In this document: in pieces, positions 10,976-21,157 of the stretch | Numbering within the stretch: position 1 is the stretch's first letter | How the letters are laid out: every line of letters begins with the position of its first letter | Assembly (NCBI GenBank): GCA_900491605.1 | Contig: UESW01004372.1 | Location: forward strand, 1,736,014 to 1,800,013 | Reading direction: 5' to 3' | DNA length: 64,000 nt | From: Calamus simplicifolius | Taxonomy: Eukaryota > Streptophyta > Magnoliopsida > Arecales > Arecaceae | Translations under genes and position numbers: made by a program | The notes under the pieces: generated by a model | What the model was told of the DNA's origin: nothing | The model's input: the letters and a program-made list of their open reading frames with translations, nothing else | The model's database searches: none

Positions 10976-12344
10976 TGTTGACCCAATTGAGGATTTTGAT
11001 GATTAACAAAACTATTTGAGTATAACATTTGAATGTTACTAATGATTTTGATTAAGTTTTCAGTTTATAAGTCTAATTGATGATCAAAATCAAGAAGGAA
11101 AATCAAGTTCTGGTTCGAATCTAATGTCAAGGTAAGATTGCAGACATTAGAGTCGACACATGGAATCGCAGAGCCGACTCCGAAAACGGCACGGACTTAG
11201 AGTCGACTCCGGGACTGTGAGAGCCGACTCTATCAGAAAAACAGAACGATGGATTTTCAGGCCACGACTTAGAGTCGACTCCCGGACTGTTAGAGTCGAC
11301 TCCAGAAGAATTTTGTGTCGACCCCAGAAAAGTCAGAGACGACTCCAGATCGAGCGGATTAAATTATTTCGAGTTAGAGCCGACTCCAGAATGTCAGACA
11401 CGGCTCCAGAACTGTCAGAACGACTCTAAACTTTAACTTTATCAATTTTAATCCCAACGGCTATTGTTATTTATGGATCTAATCCTTTTTCACTTGCTTC
11501 TAACGGATAGTTTTGCACTATTTATGGATTAATCGAATCTATAAGAAGAGGGGTGATTGCATCCCAAAAAGAGAGAAAAACAAGAAAGAGGCAAAAAGAA
11601 AAGAATAGAGAAAATCCTTGAGATCATCAGAAAAGAAAAGAGGGAAAACCTGTAAGGAAAGATCATACTCATTCCCCAAGAGAAAGAGATTCCAAGCCTT
11701 TGCTGTTCTACTTAGAAGAAATCTCAAAAGAAGGGAGAAGCCCTAGTTTTTCAATCTTCTGAACCTCAAGAGCATATCCAAAGGAAGATCCATTCAAAGG
11801 AAGAGAAGGAAGAAGCCACCAAGATCTTCGAATCAGGCTTTGGTTCCTAATCTCTATTTATTGTTTCATTATTGTATATTTGCTCATTGAAGGAGCAGTT
11901 TGCTTTTGTAAACTCATTATATTGTTTGCTGGGTCAATCTGGTGATTGATTCAGTTGAGGCTGTTAGCCTTGTGCAAGCATTAGCTTGTGGTTTTAGGTT
12001 TTGTGCTGGTGAGCCTTGAAAACCAGCTGGGTTCGTTGTGCACCCGGGAAAACAACAAGTTTGAGTTGTGAGCTTGCAAAACAACTCTGCTGTAATCAGT
12101 TTGATTATAGTGTGGACCCAAGAGGTACTTGGGAGTGGACGTAGGTGTAGGTACACCGAACCACTATAAAATCTATTGTGTTTGCCGTGATTGTCTCTTT
12201 ATCTTCAACTCTTCATTTATAGTTGCTTAGTTTTAAATCTGTGAATCTAAGTTTTTATTTCCGCTGGGGGTTAAATTTCAAAAGAGTTTAATTTTCTGAA
12301 AAACCCAATTCACCTCCCCTCTTGGGTTGCTATCTGGACCAACA
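10976..12344 (+). repeat. Copia 3' LTR
   Basis: Same start and end as the 5' LTR; length 1369 bp. It is shorter mainly because of about 21 bp missing in the decamer cluster near 11390, plus several one-base indels. TATAAG at 11540-11545. Confidence 0.93.
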
Positions 12345-12457
12345 CGTACCAAGTAGCGGAGATCATCGGACCGGGAACCTACAAGCTACAAGATCTGGAG
12401 GAAAAATCCATTCCCCGGACGTGGAATTCGGACAATCTCCGAAAATATTATCAATAG
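12345..12457 (+). pseudogene. pol: Tat-1 integrase C-terminus, continued after the copia insertion
   Basis: After dropping the duplicated target, the frame from 2377 continues directly as QVAEIIGPGTYKLQDLE and ends at TAG 12455-12457. The same ending (GTYKLQDL) closes the integrase of Tat-2 near 37440 on the other strand. This fixes the insertion site inside the C-terminal DNA-binding part of integrase. Confidence 0.85.
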
Positions 12458-12619
12458 GGTACGTCCTCTCCAAATTTATTTTCGTATGCCTCTTTATATC
12501 TTCCTGTCGGCACATTTTCTCAATGCAAATCATTATGCACTACATTGCCAAAGATTTCAAAAAGATATAGATGCTGCTTACCAATCCTCGGCACGACCGA
12601 GCTCCTTGTCTGGACAGGA

Positions 12620-14035
12620 ATTCTCCGAACCTTGGCAGGGCCAAGTAAAATATTCTCCGAACCTCGGCCGGGCCGAGCAACAAATTCTCCGAACCTTGGC
12701 AGGGCCAAGTAAAATATTCTCCGAACCTCGGCTGGGCCGAGCAACAAATTCTCCGAACCTTGGCAGGGCCAAGTAAAATATTCTCCGAACCTCGGCTGGG
12801 CCGAGCAACAAATTCTCTGAACCTTGGCAGGGCCAAGTAAAATATTCTCCGAACCTCGGCCGGGCCGAGCAACAAATTCTCCGAACCTTGGCAGGGCCAA
12901 GTAAAACATTCTCCGAACCTCGGCCGGGTCGAGCAACAAATTCTCTGAACCTTGGCAGGGCCAAGCAAAATATTCTCCGAACCTCGGCTGAGCCGAGCAA
13001 CAAATTCTCCAAACCTTGGCAGGGCCAAGTAAAATATTCTCCGAACCTCGGCTGGGCCGAGCAACAAATTCTTTAAACCTTGGCAGGGCCAAGTAAAATA
13101 TTCTCCGAACCTCGGCTGGGCCGAGCAACAAATTCTCCGAACCTTGGCAGGGCCAAGTAAAATATTCTCCGAACCTCGGCCGGGCCGAGCAACAAATTCT
13201 CCGAACCTTGGCAGGGCCAAGTAAAATATTCTCCGAACCTCGGCCGGGTCGAGCAACAAATTCTCCGAACCATGGCAGGGCCAAGTAAAATATTCTCCGA
13301 ACCTCGGCCGGGCTGAGCAACAAATTCTCCGAACCTTGGCAGGGCCAAGTAAAACATTCTCCGAACCTCGGCCGGGCCGAGCAACAAATTCTCCGAACCT
13401 TGGCAGGGCCAAGTAAAATATTCTCCGAACCTCGGCTGGGCCGAGCAACAAATTCTCCGAACCTTGGCAGGGCCAAGTAAAATATTCTCCGAACCTCGGC
13501 TGGGCCGAGCAACAAATTCTCCGAACCTTGGCAGGGCCAAGTAAAATATTCTCCGAACCTCGGCTGGGCCGAGCAACAAATTCTCCGAACCTTGGCAGGG
13601 CCAAGTAAAACATTCTTCGAACCTCAGCCGGGCCGAGCAACAAATTCTCCGAACCTTAGCAGGGCCAAGTAAAATATTCTCCGAACCTCGGCTGGGCCGA
13701 GTAACAAATTCTCCGAACCTTGGCAGGGCCAAGTAAAATATTCTCCGAACCTCGGCTGGGCCGAGTAACAAATTCTCCGAACCTTGGCAGGGCCAAGTAA
13801 AATATTCTTTGAACCTCGGCTGGGCCGAGCAACAAATTCTCCGAACCTTGGCAGGGCCAAGTAAAACATTCTCCGAACCTCGGCCGGGCCGAGCAACAAA
13901 TTCTCTGAACCTTGGCAGGGCCAAGTAAAACACTCTCCTAACCTCGGCGGGGCCGAGCAATGAAGTCTCCGAACCTTGGCAGGGCCAAGTAAAATACTCT
14001 CTCCGAACCTCGGTTGGGCCGAGCGACAAACTCAG
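12620..14035. repeat. Tandem array, 64-bp unit, about 22 copies, two hairpins per unit
   Basis: Unit starts measured at 12621, 12685 and 12749. Each unit is two related 32-bp halves; one holds CTTGGC-agg-GCCAAG and the other CTCGGC-tgg-GCCGAG, both able to fold as hairpins. The array lies between pol and the antisense genes, where Tat elements often carry tandem repeats. Because 64 is not a multiple of three and the unit has no stop on the minus strand, it gives long artificial reading frames there. Confidence 0.92.
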
Positions 14036-14497
14036 GCTAAAATGCCTGTAGAAAGCCGAAGTGCGCAGGACCCGATTAAAGCCAGGTGACTTCCAAATAG
14101 TCCCCAAAAACTTCGTCCGGTTTGAAAATAAGCACGCTGAACAAAAACCGTCGACGCACAAAAAGAAGGCACCTTCGGCGAACCCCTTTAAAGGGCCCAT
14201 TAAGCCCCGCGTAATCGGCCAAAAGCCCCGAACAGAGCCGGGGGATTCCCCTCTGCTGCTAAAGATCTTTGGGTAACGCCCCTTTAACCTGTTGATCAAA
14301 GCGTCCATATCAACGCGTAAACCAATGGAGCCACGCCAACTTCCAAACTATTACGCGGATAGCATGATCAAGGCTAAAACTCTTGAAAAAGAAGAAGGGT
14401 TACCCAAAACAAATCCATTTTTCATTTATCAGAAAAAAGGATTACAAAAAAGACAGAAAAAACATAAACAGAAGGCAAAAGAAACGGAAGCCCTGAA

Positions 14498-14800
14498 TCA
14501 AAGTTCGGAGTTGCTCCCCGAAGCCAACAGGTCTTCCAAGCGCTCCGTGAGGTCGGCCACCTGCTGACTAAGCGAAGCAATCTCCTCCCTTTGCCGGTCT
14601 ACCACCGGGCGCAGGGCCTCCGCCTCCTTGGTCGTCATGTCCATGTACTCCTCTACGACCCTCACAAGCTGCTGATTGCTCACGAGGGCCGACGCCAGGC
14701 CCAGTCCGTCAACAGTGACGGTGGTACGCCTCCTCTCCGAGTGAAGCAAGCCATTGAGAGATGCACGTAATTCTCCAGAAGATCGCCCTCGAGAGGCCAT
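14498..14800 (-). CDS. Small antisense ORF in Tat-1, 100 residues, coiled coil
   Basis: ATG at 14800, stop at 14498. The protein starts MASRGRSSGELRASLNG and its second half is a clear heptad coiled coil (REEIASLSQQVADLTERLED). It has no recognised family. The ATG lies 59 bases downstream of a good TATA box on the same strand (14859-14866), so it looks like the start of its own transcript, antisense to the retrotransposon. An upstream in-frame extension exists to 14887 but would begin upstream of the TATA box. It may encode a self-associating accessory protein or be a by-product of the antisense promoter. The stretch 14036-14497 holds no recognisable gene. Confidence 0.45.
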   Translation of the reverse strand: MASRGRSSGELRASLNGLLHSERRRTTVTVDGLGLASALVSNQQLVRVVEEYMDMTTKEAEALRPVVDRQREEIASLSQQVADLTERLEDLLASGSNSEL

Positions 14801-14858
14801 GATCCAATATTTCTTCGAGACCTGAACAGAGGGATGACTGAGACCACACCCTCGGTCA

Positions 14859-14866
14859 TATTTATA
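14859..14866 (-). promoter_or_regulatory. TATA box of the antisense unit at 14800
   Basis: TATAAATA on the minus strand in a context typical of plant TATA boxes, 59 bases before the ATG at 14800. Confidence 0.5.
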
Positions 14867-15289
14867 CTCACTGGGCAGATATCTCAATCGGTCACACCAT
14901 AGTCACCGACCTATAAGAATTTGCCACGTGTCATCGCTTCAATGCCTGCAGAATCCAAAGTATCGCGCCCCATCCCGAGCGAGATCGGTAAGCACGAACT
15001 GACTGATCGGGAATCCCCCCGAACCAAATACCTTCCGATCTGTCGCCCCCCATAATAAATGCTCTCGGTGCTTCCCCAAGCCTCTTAAAGCTGGCCCCTT
15101 TTTCGGGAAGCGCGGAGGGAAGAAGCCCAGTGTCTGGCCAATGACTTGTTCCCTCGGAAAAGATAATGTCATCAATAAGGAAGCGTGACAACATACCGCT
15201 CACTCCCCCCTGGCGCCCGTCACCAAGCGCCGCATAGGCCTGACACTGCGGCTCACAGTGACAACTGAGTTGTTTCCTTGAGCCCGACT

Positions 15290-15500
15290 CTCTGAACCTC
15301 GGCCGGGCCGAGAGAAAAATTCTCCGAACCTTGGCAGGGCCAAGTACAGATTCTCCGAACCTTGGCAGGGCCAAGTGAAAATTCTCCGAACCTTGGCAGG
15401 GCCAAGTACAGATTCTCTGAGCCTTGGCAGGGCCAAGCAAAAAATCTCCGCAGGGCCAAGCAAAAAATCTCCGAACCTCGACTAAGCCGAGCTACAAGTT
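15290..15500. repeat. Short array with the same hairpin motif as the 64-bp array
   Basis: Five to six degenerate 32-bp-type units with CTTGGC-agg-GCCAAG, spaced 32-36 bp, followed by decayed copies to about 15560. Same motif as 12620-14035. The surrounding 14900-15290 and 15500-16400 hold no gene I can support. Confidence 0.75.
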
Positions 15501-16417
15501 CTCCAAACACTGGTGAAGCCAAGCGCTAAACTTCGGCAAGGCCGACCCACGAGCATTCGAGCTCCGATAAGAGCGAAGCACAAAAATGTTAAGCTTCGGA
15601 CCGAAGTAAGGAGCGTATTTCACCGAACGATCTCTAAATCATCGCTTGCGAACCTCAGTTAGTTCGGATAGCATGGGATCCTCGTCTAAGGACGAGCGAG
15701 ACGCCTTCGTACCCCACGAAGAACAACAGCAGCAAACTCGGCACAAAAAGACAAAGATTGAGAAACAAAACAGAACTCTCTTTATTTTATTGCCAATCAA
15801 GATCAGTTACAAATGCCCCAAAGGCGTTACAAGAGAAATGAAATGCATAAAATAAAGATAAGTACAAAACTCGGGCAACTGCTCCAAAGCAGACATAGGC
15901 AACTGTGATGCTCCGACATCCGACCGCCAAACCAGATAAGTCGCATCCAGTCAGCTCGAGCTGATAATAGCCAGGCGACATGGACCAATAGTTGCGACCA
16001 GCTTCAGTCAATAATGATATCTCGGTGACCCAACCGAGATATCTGGATGGCCATCCCAGACCACCCAACCGAGGGACCCCTCGGCGAGCAGGTAGGGAGC
16101 CAGCAGACCCCGGTGTTGGAACGCTCTCCCAAACCGAGTGTGTACCGCCACGCCTTACCAAGTCTCAAGGATAAGGGGTCGACGGCCGGCACGCTTTCAC
16201 CCCCTCCCCATGTGGCAAAAGATTTCCCAGGCGGCTGAGCCCAAGAATCCAAACCAGGGGAGGAGGCAAAATTCACACAACCCATGGGAGGTCCGCGTGC
16301 ACTTCCTACCATGCGTCTCCGAAGGAGAACCACAAAGGTCACACTGGAAGAGTTAGTATGCGCTCTCCGTGTGATCTTTGCGCCCTCTTTGTGCGCTCTC
16401 CATATGATCTCCGGGAC

Positions 16418-16537
16418 TCATCCCCAAAGGGCGAGCCATTCTTCGGCAGCCCCTTCGTCGCCCCAGCTATCCGGTGGCAAGGAGCTTGTGGGAGGAAAGC
16501 TCGGTCCTCCCACTCGCAACAGCAGAGAAATGAGCAT
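16418..16537 (-). CDS. Antisense TATA-ATG unit in Tat-1 (short ORF)
   Basis: A TATA box (TATAAAAA, 16599-16606 minus strand) is followed 62 bases later by the ATG at 16537, then a 39-residue ORF (MLISLLLRVGGPSFPPTSS...). The sequence between TATA and ORF, and the first codons, resemble the unit at 35345-35637 in Tat-2 (there GLSFLFGIWLGSDGW), which lies in the same relative place. Conservation of promoter and start in two diverged elements suggests a real antisense transcript. Whether the peptide matters or the exon splices onward is not visible. Confidence 0.35.
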   Translation of the reverse strand: MLISLLLRVGGPSFPPTSSLPPDSWGDEGAAEEWLALWG

Positions 16538-16598
16538 GGTGGAAGCTCTAACGGGAAAGAAACTTTGGGGATGACCAAACATGACCCCCATTTTCCCC

Positions 16599-16606
16599 TT
16601 TTTATA
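16599..16606 (-). promoter_or_regulatory. Antisense TATA box in Tat-1
   Basis: TATAAAAA on the minus strand, preceded by CC and followed by a GGGGAAAA run. The counterpart is at 35345-35352 in Tat-2. Confidence 0.5.
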
Positions 16607-17046
16607 GGCAGAAATGAACCAGAAAAAGCTACCCAAGCTGTAAGCCCTGAGATTCAAACATCTGGCCCGTGCCTCCACGTGGGCCCTCAGGATAGACGCG
16701 GCGCCCTACTGCGCGCCAAGCCCACCGCCTGAACTATGACATATACGGAGATTTCCTCTTGATCCTGAATCATGGTCATTAAATGCAGAGGATCACCCAC
16801 TGGCACTTCGGAAACTAGCAGGTTCAGAATATCGTCCTGTGAAAATAGTGTCCTCCAATGGTAAACGGTTGCATGCGCGGCATGTCAAAACGACATGCAT
16901 GGGAAAAGAGCACCTTCCGGAAAGCTCTAGTGCAACTTTACGCCCCCCGCAGTGCCGTACCATCAATTCTGGTGAAACAAAAACCGATTCGCCTGCAAAA
17001 CAGCAGGGCGCTGGCAGAATAGCAGAAAGCATGAAAACCCACTTTG

Positions 17047-17437
17047 CTCATCGGCCTCAGCCGACCTACTTTGCTCGTCGGCCTCAGTCGACCTACTTTG
17101 CTCGTCGGCCCCAGCCGGCCTATCTTTGCTTGTCGGCCCTAGCCGACCTATCTTTACTTGTCGGCCCTAGCCGACCTATCTTTGCTTGTCGGCCCTAGCC
17201 GACCTATTTTGCCCGTCGGCCCTAGCCGACCTATTCTGCTGATCGGCCCTAGCCGACCTATTCTGCTGATCGGCCCTAGCCAACCTATCTTGCTCGTCGG
17301 CCCTAGCCGACCTATCTTGCTTGTCAGCCCTAGCCGACCTATCTTGCTTGTCGGCCCTAGCCGATCTATCTTGCTTGTCGGCCCCAGCCGACCTATCTTG
17401 ATTATCGGCCCAAGCCGACCTACTCTGCCAATCGGTC
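17047..17437. repeat. Tandem array, 27-28-bp unit, about 14 copies
   Basis: Each unit holds GTCGGC-cctа-type spacer then GCCGAC, a short hairpin, followed by CTATCTTGCTTG-like spacer. Unit starts seen at 17161, 17189 and 17216. It lies directly downstream of the antisense gene's 3' end, and the hairpin resembles those of the other Tat arrays. Confidence 0.85.
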
Positions 17438-17729
17438 TTAACCGTCCAGCTTCGTTTCTTGAGTCTTAATTAAGGCATGAGCCAAACTGGATCACCTGTC
17501 GGTTCACCGGTCAAGGCTATCGCCCCGCCTTGGGTTAAGCCAATGCGTTTCCTCAATCCCGAAAGAAAGATGACCAAAAAAAATCAGCGAGCCATAAGCT
17601 GCTCACGATCGAGGCAGGACTGGGCGGCGACAGGGCCATACAAAGAAAAACACTTAAATGAAAATAAAGGTTTCATTCATTAAGAAGCGTCGGTCAAACT
17701 TTTAGAAAAGCAAAATACAAGAGTGGCTC

Positions 17730-20700
17730 CTAAGGACCGGGAGTCACGTCGGTTTTTGAGGAGCTCTCGGTTACATCCACAGAGGTGTGACTAGATTCGC
17801 CCGTCTCTAATACCTTTGCCCCTTCAGCGGCAGTTTGCGACCGTCCCTCAGAAGCTGCGACTTCGCTGGGACCCGGGGCGGCATCAGGATCAGTATCAGA
17901 TATGTCGACATATTCGTCCTCTTCTTCTCCTTCGGACTCACCGTCATCGGGAGCTTCAATATCCAGAAAAGAGAGATCCCATTCTGGATGCTCGCTGGAT
18001 ATCCTATCTTTGCATTCTTCCATTCCAAGTTGGAAGGCGTCAACGCCGATAGCATCCTTCTTCCCCCTAAGTATGGTGAGCTGGGTCTTGGCCTCAGCAG
18101 CCTGTTTCTCAGCCTCTGCAACTTGGGCCCGCAAAATGATATTTTGCTCCTCGAACTCGCCGGCCCGCGTCTCGAGTTCTGAGCTCTTATTGCGGTTGGA
18201 CACAAGCTCACCCTGGAGAGCTCGAATCTCCAATTCTAACTTCGCCATCTGAAAAAGCCAAAGTCGATCGGCATCACAAGAGACCAGTAGAAGAAACTAA
18301 AAGGGGAAAAAAACGAGACTATACCTCCCCCTCTCGTCTGGCCAACCTCTTGGCCAGCTCTTCGGCCTCACTCCTGGCTCTTGTCCTATCAGCCCCGATC
18401 AACTCGACTCTCTCCTGCAGATTATTGATTCTCAACTGCCTAGCTTCGACCTCCTCCCGGGCTTGGGATAACTCGTTACTCACCCGAGCTATCGTCCCTT
18501 GGTGCCACCTGGCGCCCTCCCTCAAGTGAGTAATTTCGCCATCGCGCCGCTTCAACTTCTCCTCCACCTCGCCAAGCATTCTCGTCAAACGTCTTCTTTC
18601 ATCGTCAGCTTCCCTTCCCAGCCGACCCAAACTTTCGCTATGTTCCGCTGCATCGCCGCCACCTCCGCGGAATGTTTTGACTCAATTTTTGCCAGCTCCA
18701 AACATGCGTTGTCGTTCTTCGCCAGGAGTTCCTGTAACTCCTCCACTCTACGCTTTTGCTTGGACACTTCGGCCAAGGCGGCTTGGTGTGCGGCCCTTAT
18801 CCCCTTCAAGCTTCTATCACTAATAGCCATAAGTTCTTCGAACTTCTCAGACACCTTTAGTCGCGATTGGAGCTCGGCATTGTCTTTCCTGGCCTGAATG
18901 CTAGCCCCTGTCGCCAAACTCAAGCGCCAGCATATCGCCCGAGAAAGCAAAATGCTCTGCAAATAAGAAGTGAATGAATGAGAGTTGGGTCAACCAGAAT
19001 ATACCCACTACCCAGGAATGGCAACTCACCCGCGAGGCATAGGCCCGAGTCATCCTCATCAGGGTTGTATTGTCGATATCAGGAAGGAGATGGATACTTT
19101 CAGCCGCGCCTTGCTGCCTGAACGCAGCATCAACCAACTCTAAATCTGCAAACTTATCCGCCAAAGGATCTGCACCCGGATACAGGGCCGACCTCATTAA
19201 GGCGGAAAACGCCTCCTCAACACCAGCGCTCAAGCTACTGGGTTGACCGTCCCCGCCTGAGGGACCAATCTGGGCGACTTCCATGTGAGAGGACTTCAAC
19301 CTCCCAGCCTCTTCTATCAAGGCCCTAGCTTGGACCTCTTCAGATAATTCGGCTAGCCCAAGCGCCAGCCTCCCCAAAATCTTTTTGAGGGAGCGCCCAT
19401 TGCGGGACCCCCACTTTGCTGCGCCCCCTCCTCCGACGCACCTTTCTCGGTTACCACCATACGCATCTCCTCCACAGGCTTTCCCGAGGCCTCGGTCTGG
19501 CCTATTTCTTGTGCCTCCCTTGCAGGCTCCACCGAAGCCTCTATCCGGCCCGCTTCTTGAACCACAGCGAGCGACCCGACTTCACTACTGCCGGACTCCC
19601 CTGCAGAGAGACCAAGAGGGGGCTCTCCCTAAACCTCCTTGGCTGTGACTGTCCCTTCTCCCTCTCCTGCTGGAGCCAACGGTAGTCCCGCGGAGACGGA
19701 GGGCCCCTCAAAAACGACCACCTCCACCAGATCCATCGCTGGTTCCTCTTTCATAGGGGACGCCGTCAGACGAGCCGATGGAGCCTCGTCTGAGCTATCC
19801 GATATCTCTAACACGGGAGGACAAGGGATCATGGCTTCTCTCCCCAAACCCTCCTTCGCCCCCGGTGCTCCTGTCGTGACCGCTCCGGTGTCCGACGGAC
19901 TTCTTGCGGAGGTATGAGCCCTTTTCTTGGGCCTCCCGCTATCCGCGCCACTGCTCTCCCCTGGACGTTTTCCTCTCTTCCTCTTAGAAAGGCTCGACAA
20001 AGCCGACCTCTTGGCTGAAAGAATGAAACACACACGATCAGATCCAAACACATTCATCGAGAGAACGCACAACAAAAAAGTTAAAAAGGAAGAACTCACC
20101 TCGCGGATCCAGGGGGCTAAGCCCAGCTGCAAAAAGGGCTCCCTCTGATAGCAGGTCGTTAGCCGAAAACACTCGGCCATTGCGAAGGACGTCCAAATCC
20201 CTCTCCTCCTACGCTGACAAAACTGGATGCGTCTCTGCATCCCTAGCAAAGTTTCCCCATTTCCGAGGGAAGCCGGAACCAATGTTCCCCTCTGCAATAA
20301 CGAACCGGCTCTTCCATCCCTTGATGGAAGACGGCTTATCCACAATGACGTTGAAGGACCTCCAGGGTCCAATGTACGGCCACTCTGATTTCCTCCCAGG
20401 TATCAGATGGTAGCAGGCACGAAAAAGGAGAAGAGTGGCGACAATCTGAATTTGGTGGCACATTGAGATAAATCCGATGATGCTCCGCCAACTGTTCGGG
20501 GCCACCATCGCCGGACAGATGTTGTAATGAGTCATGATTTCCTTCACCAAGGGATGAAGAGGAAAACGAAAGCCTGCCTTCAAACTGTCTTCATAAATGA
20601 AGACCCTAGACTCCAGATCTCGTGAGACTCTATCTCCAGACTCCGGCGCCCGCAGAACAACATCTGAGGGCATGCCATACCATTGGTGAATCCTCCCCAA

Positions 20701-20748
20701 ATCCTCAGCGACGATCTCTGAAGCCACATCGTCGGGACTCATCGCCAT
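17730..20748 (-). pseudogene. Tat-1 antisense gene: four exons, gypsy-type transposon domain plus coiled coil
   Basis: Exon 1 starts at ATG 20748 (MAMSPDD) and carries a domain like the 'putative gypsy type transposon' family (PF04195-like): FPLHPLVKEIMTHYNICP, PNSWRSIIGFISMC. The donor is GAG/GTGAGT at 20100/20099. Exon 2 runs 20014 to about 19031 (basic KRKRGKRP stretch near its start, acidic and proline-rich after it) with acceptor CTTTCAG and donor GGGTGAGT. Exon 3 runs 18956-18325 and exon 4 18250-17730; both are long coiled coils, and exon 4 ends in an acidic tail (GESEGEEEDEYVDISD). Splice phases agree at exon 1/2. Lesions: TAG at 20209 and 19629 and frameshifts near 19380 and 18620. 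The gene lies opposite to the retrotransposon; antisense ORFs of this kind are known in Tat elements. Confidence 0.72.
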
Positions 20749-20844
20749 CTTGATTGAGAAAAACACCAGGCGAAACGATGAGCGTCAAGGATGAAGGGCC
20801 AAACTCTTCGAAAAACAAGACGAGAGGATGCTGCGAACATGCAT

Positions 20845-20859
20845 GTATATATATATATA
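20845..20859 (-). promoter_or_regulatory. TATA box of the Tat-1 antisense gene
   Basis: A run of TATATATATATA on the minus strand about 100 bases before ATG 20748. It fits a start of transcription near 20820. Confidence 0.5.
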
Positions 20860-21136
20860 GTGCGGTTGTCACTTTGCTTCCCCGCTAAGGAAGCCGCCTT
20901 GAGAAGACGGGGCGTATCGCCCGAGGCATCCGAAACCACCTCGAAAATGCCCGATCGATCGGGATTCGCGACGTGGCGTAATCCCAAACGCCACTCTTGG
21001 GGGAGCCTTACCCCCGAAGGCACGATGACACAGTCGCATTAATTAGGGCATCATTGCACGGGCTATCTAAACCAAAACGTCCCATCCGAGACGTGCCACT
21101 TGGGCTTATACTCCCTATGCCCGAACCTACGCTTCG

Positions 21137-21157
21137 AACTAGGGAGTGGAGGGCATG
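21137..21157 (+). other. Tat-1 polypurine tract
   Basis: AACTAGGGAGTGGAGGGCAT directly before the 3' LTR. An almost identical tract (AACTAAGGAGTGGAGGGTA) precedes the Tat-2 LTR on the other strand at about 31228-31247. 20860-21136 holds no gene. Confidence 0.8.

Larger units (their letters stand above)
2378..12344 (+). mobile_element. Complete Ty1/copia retrotransposon, SIRE/Maximus-like, nested in Tat-1 integrase
   Basis: Two direct LTRs (2378-3775 and 10976-12344, TG...CA) flank a PBS for initiator tRNA-Met, gag, protease, integrase, RT and RNase H in copia order, then an extra ORF and a G-rich polypurine tract. The host integrase reading frame stops at the left end and resumes at the right end. 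The length of about 10 kb, the tRNA-Met PBS, long LTRs and a post-pol ORF suggest the SIRE/Maximus branch; this assignment is inference. Small indels in every reading frame make this copy non-autonomous. The LTRs are very similar but differ by several indels, including about 21 bp missing near 11390, so the insertion is not brand new. Confidence 0.93.

Noticed and set aside
12620..14035. CRISPR-like appearance of regularly spaced repeats
   Set aside because: The spacers are themselves repeats and the context is a plant retrotransposon; no cas genes.
12520..14308. Several minus-strand frames of 140-411 codons repeating LLGPAEVRRIFYLALPRFGE
   Set aside because: They are translations of the 64-bp tandem array. 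The unit length is 3n+1 with no minus-strand stop, so every frame stays open. No start context or other coding sign.
17158..17469. Plus-strand frame repeating VGPSRPILL
   Set aside because: Translation of the 27-28-bp hairpin array.
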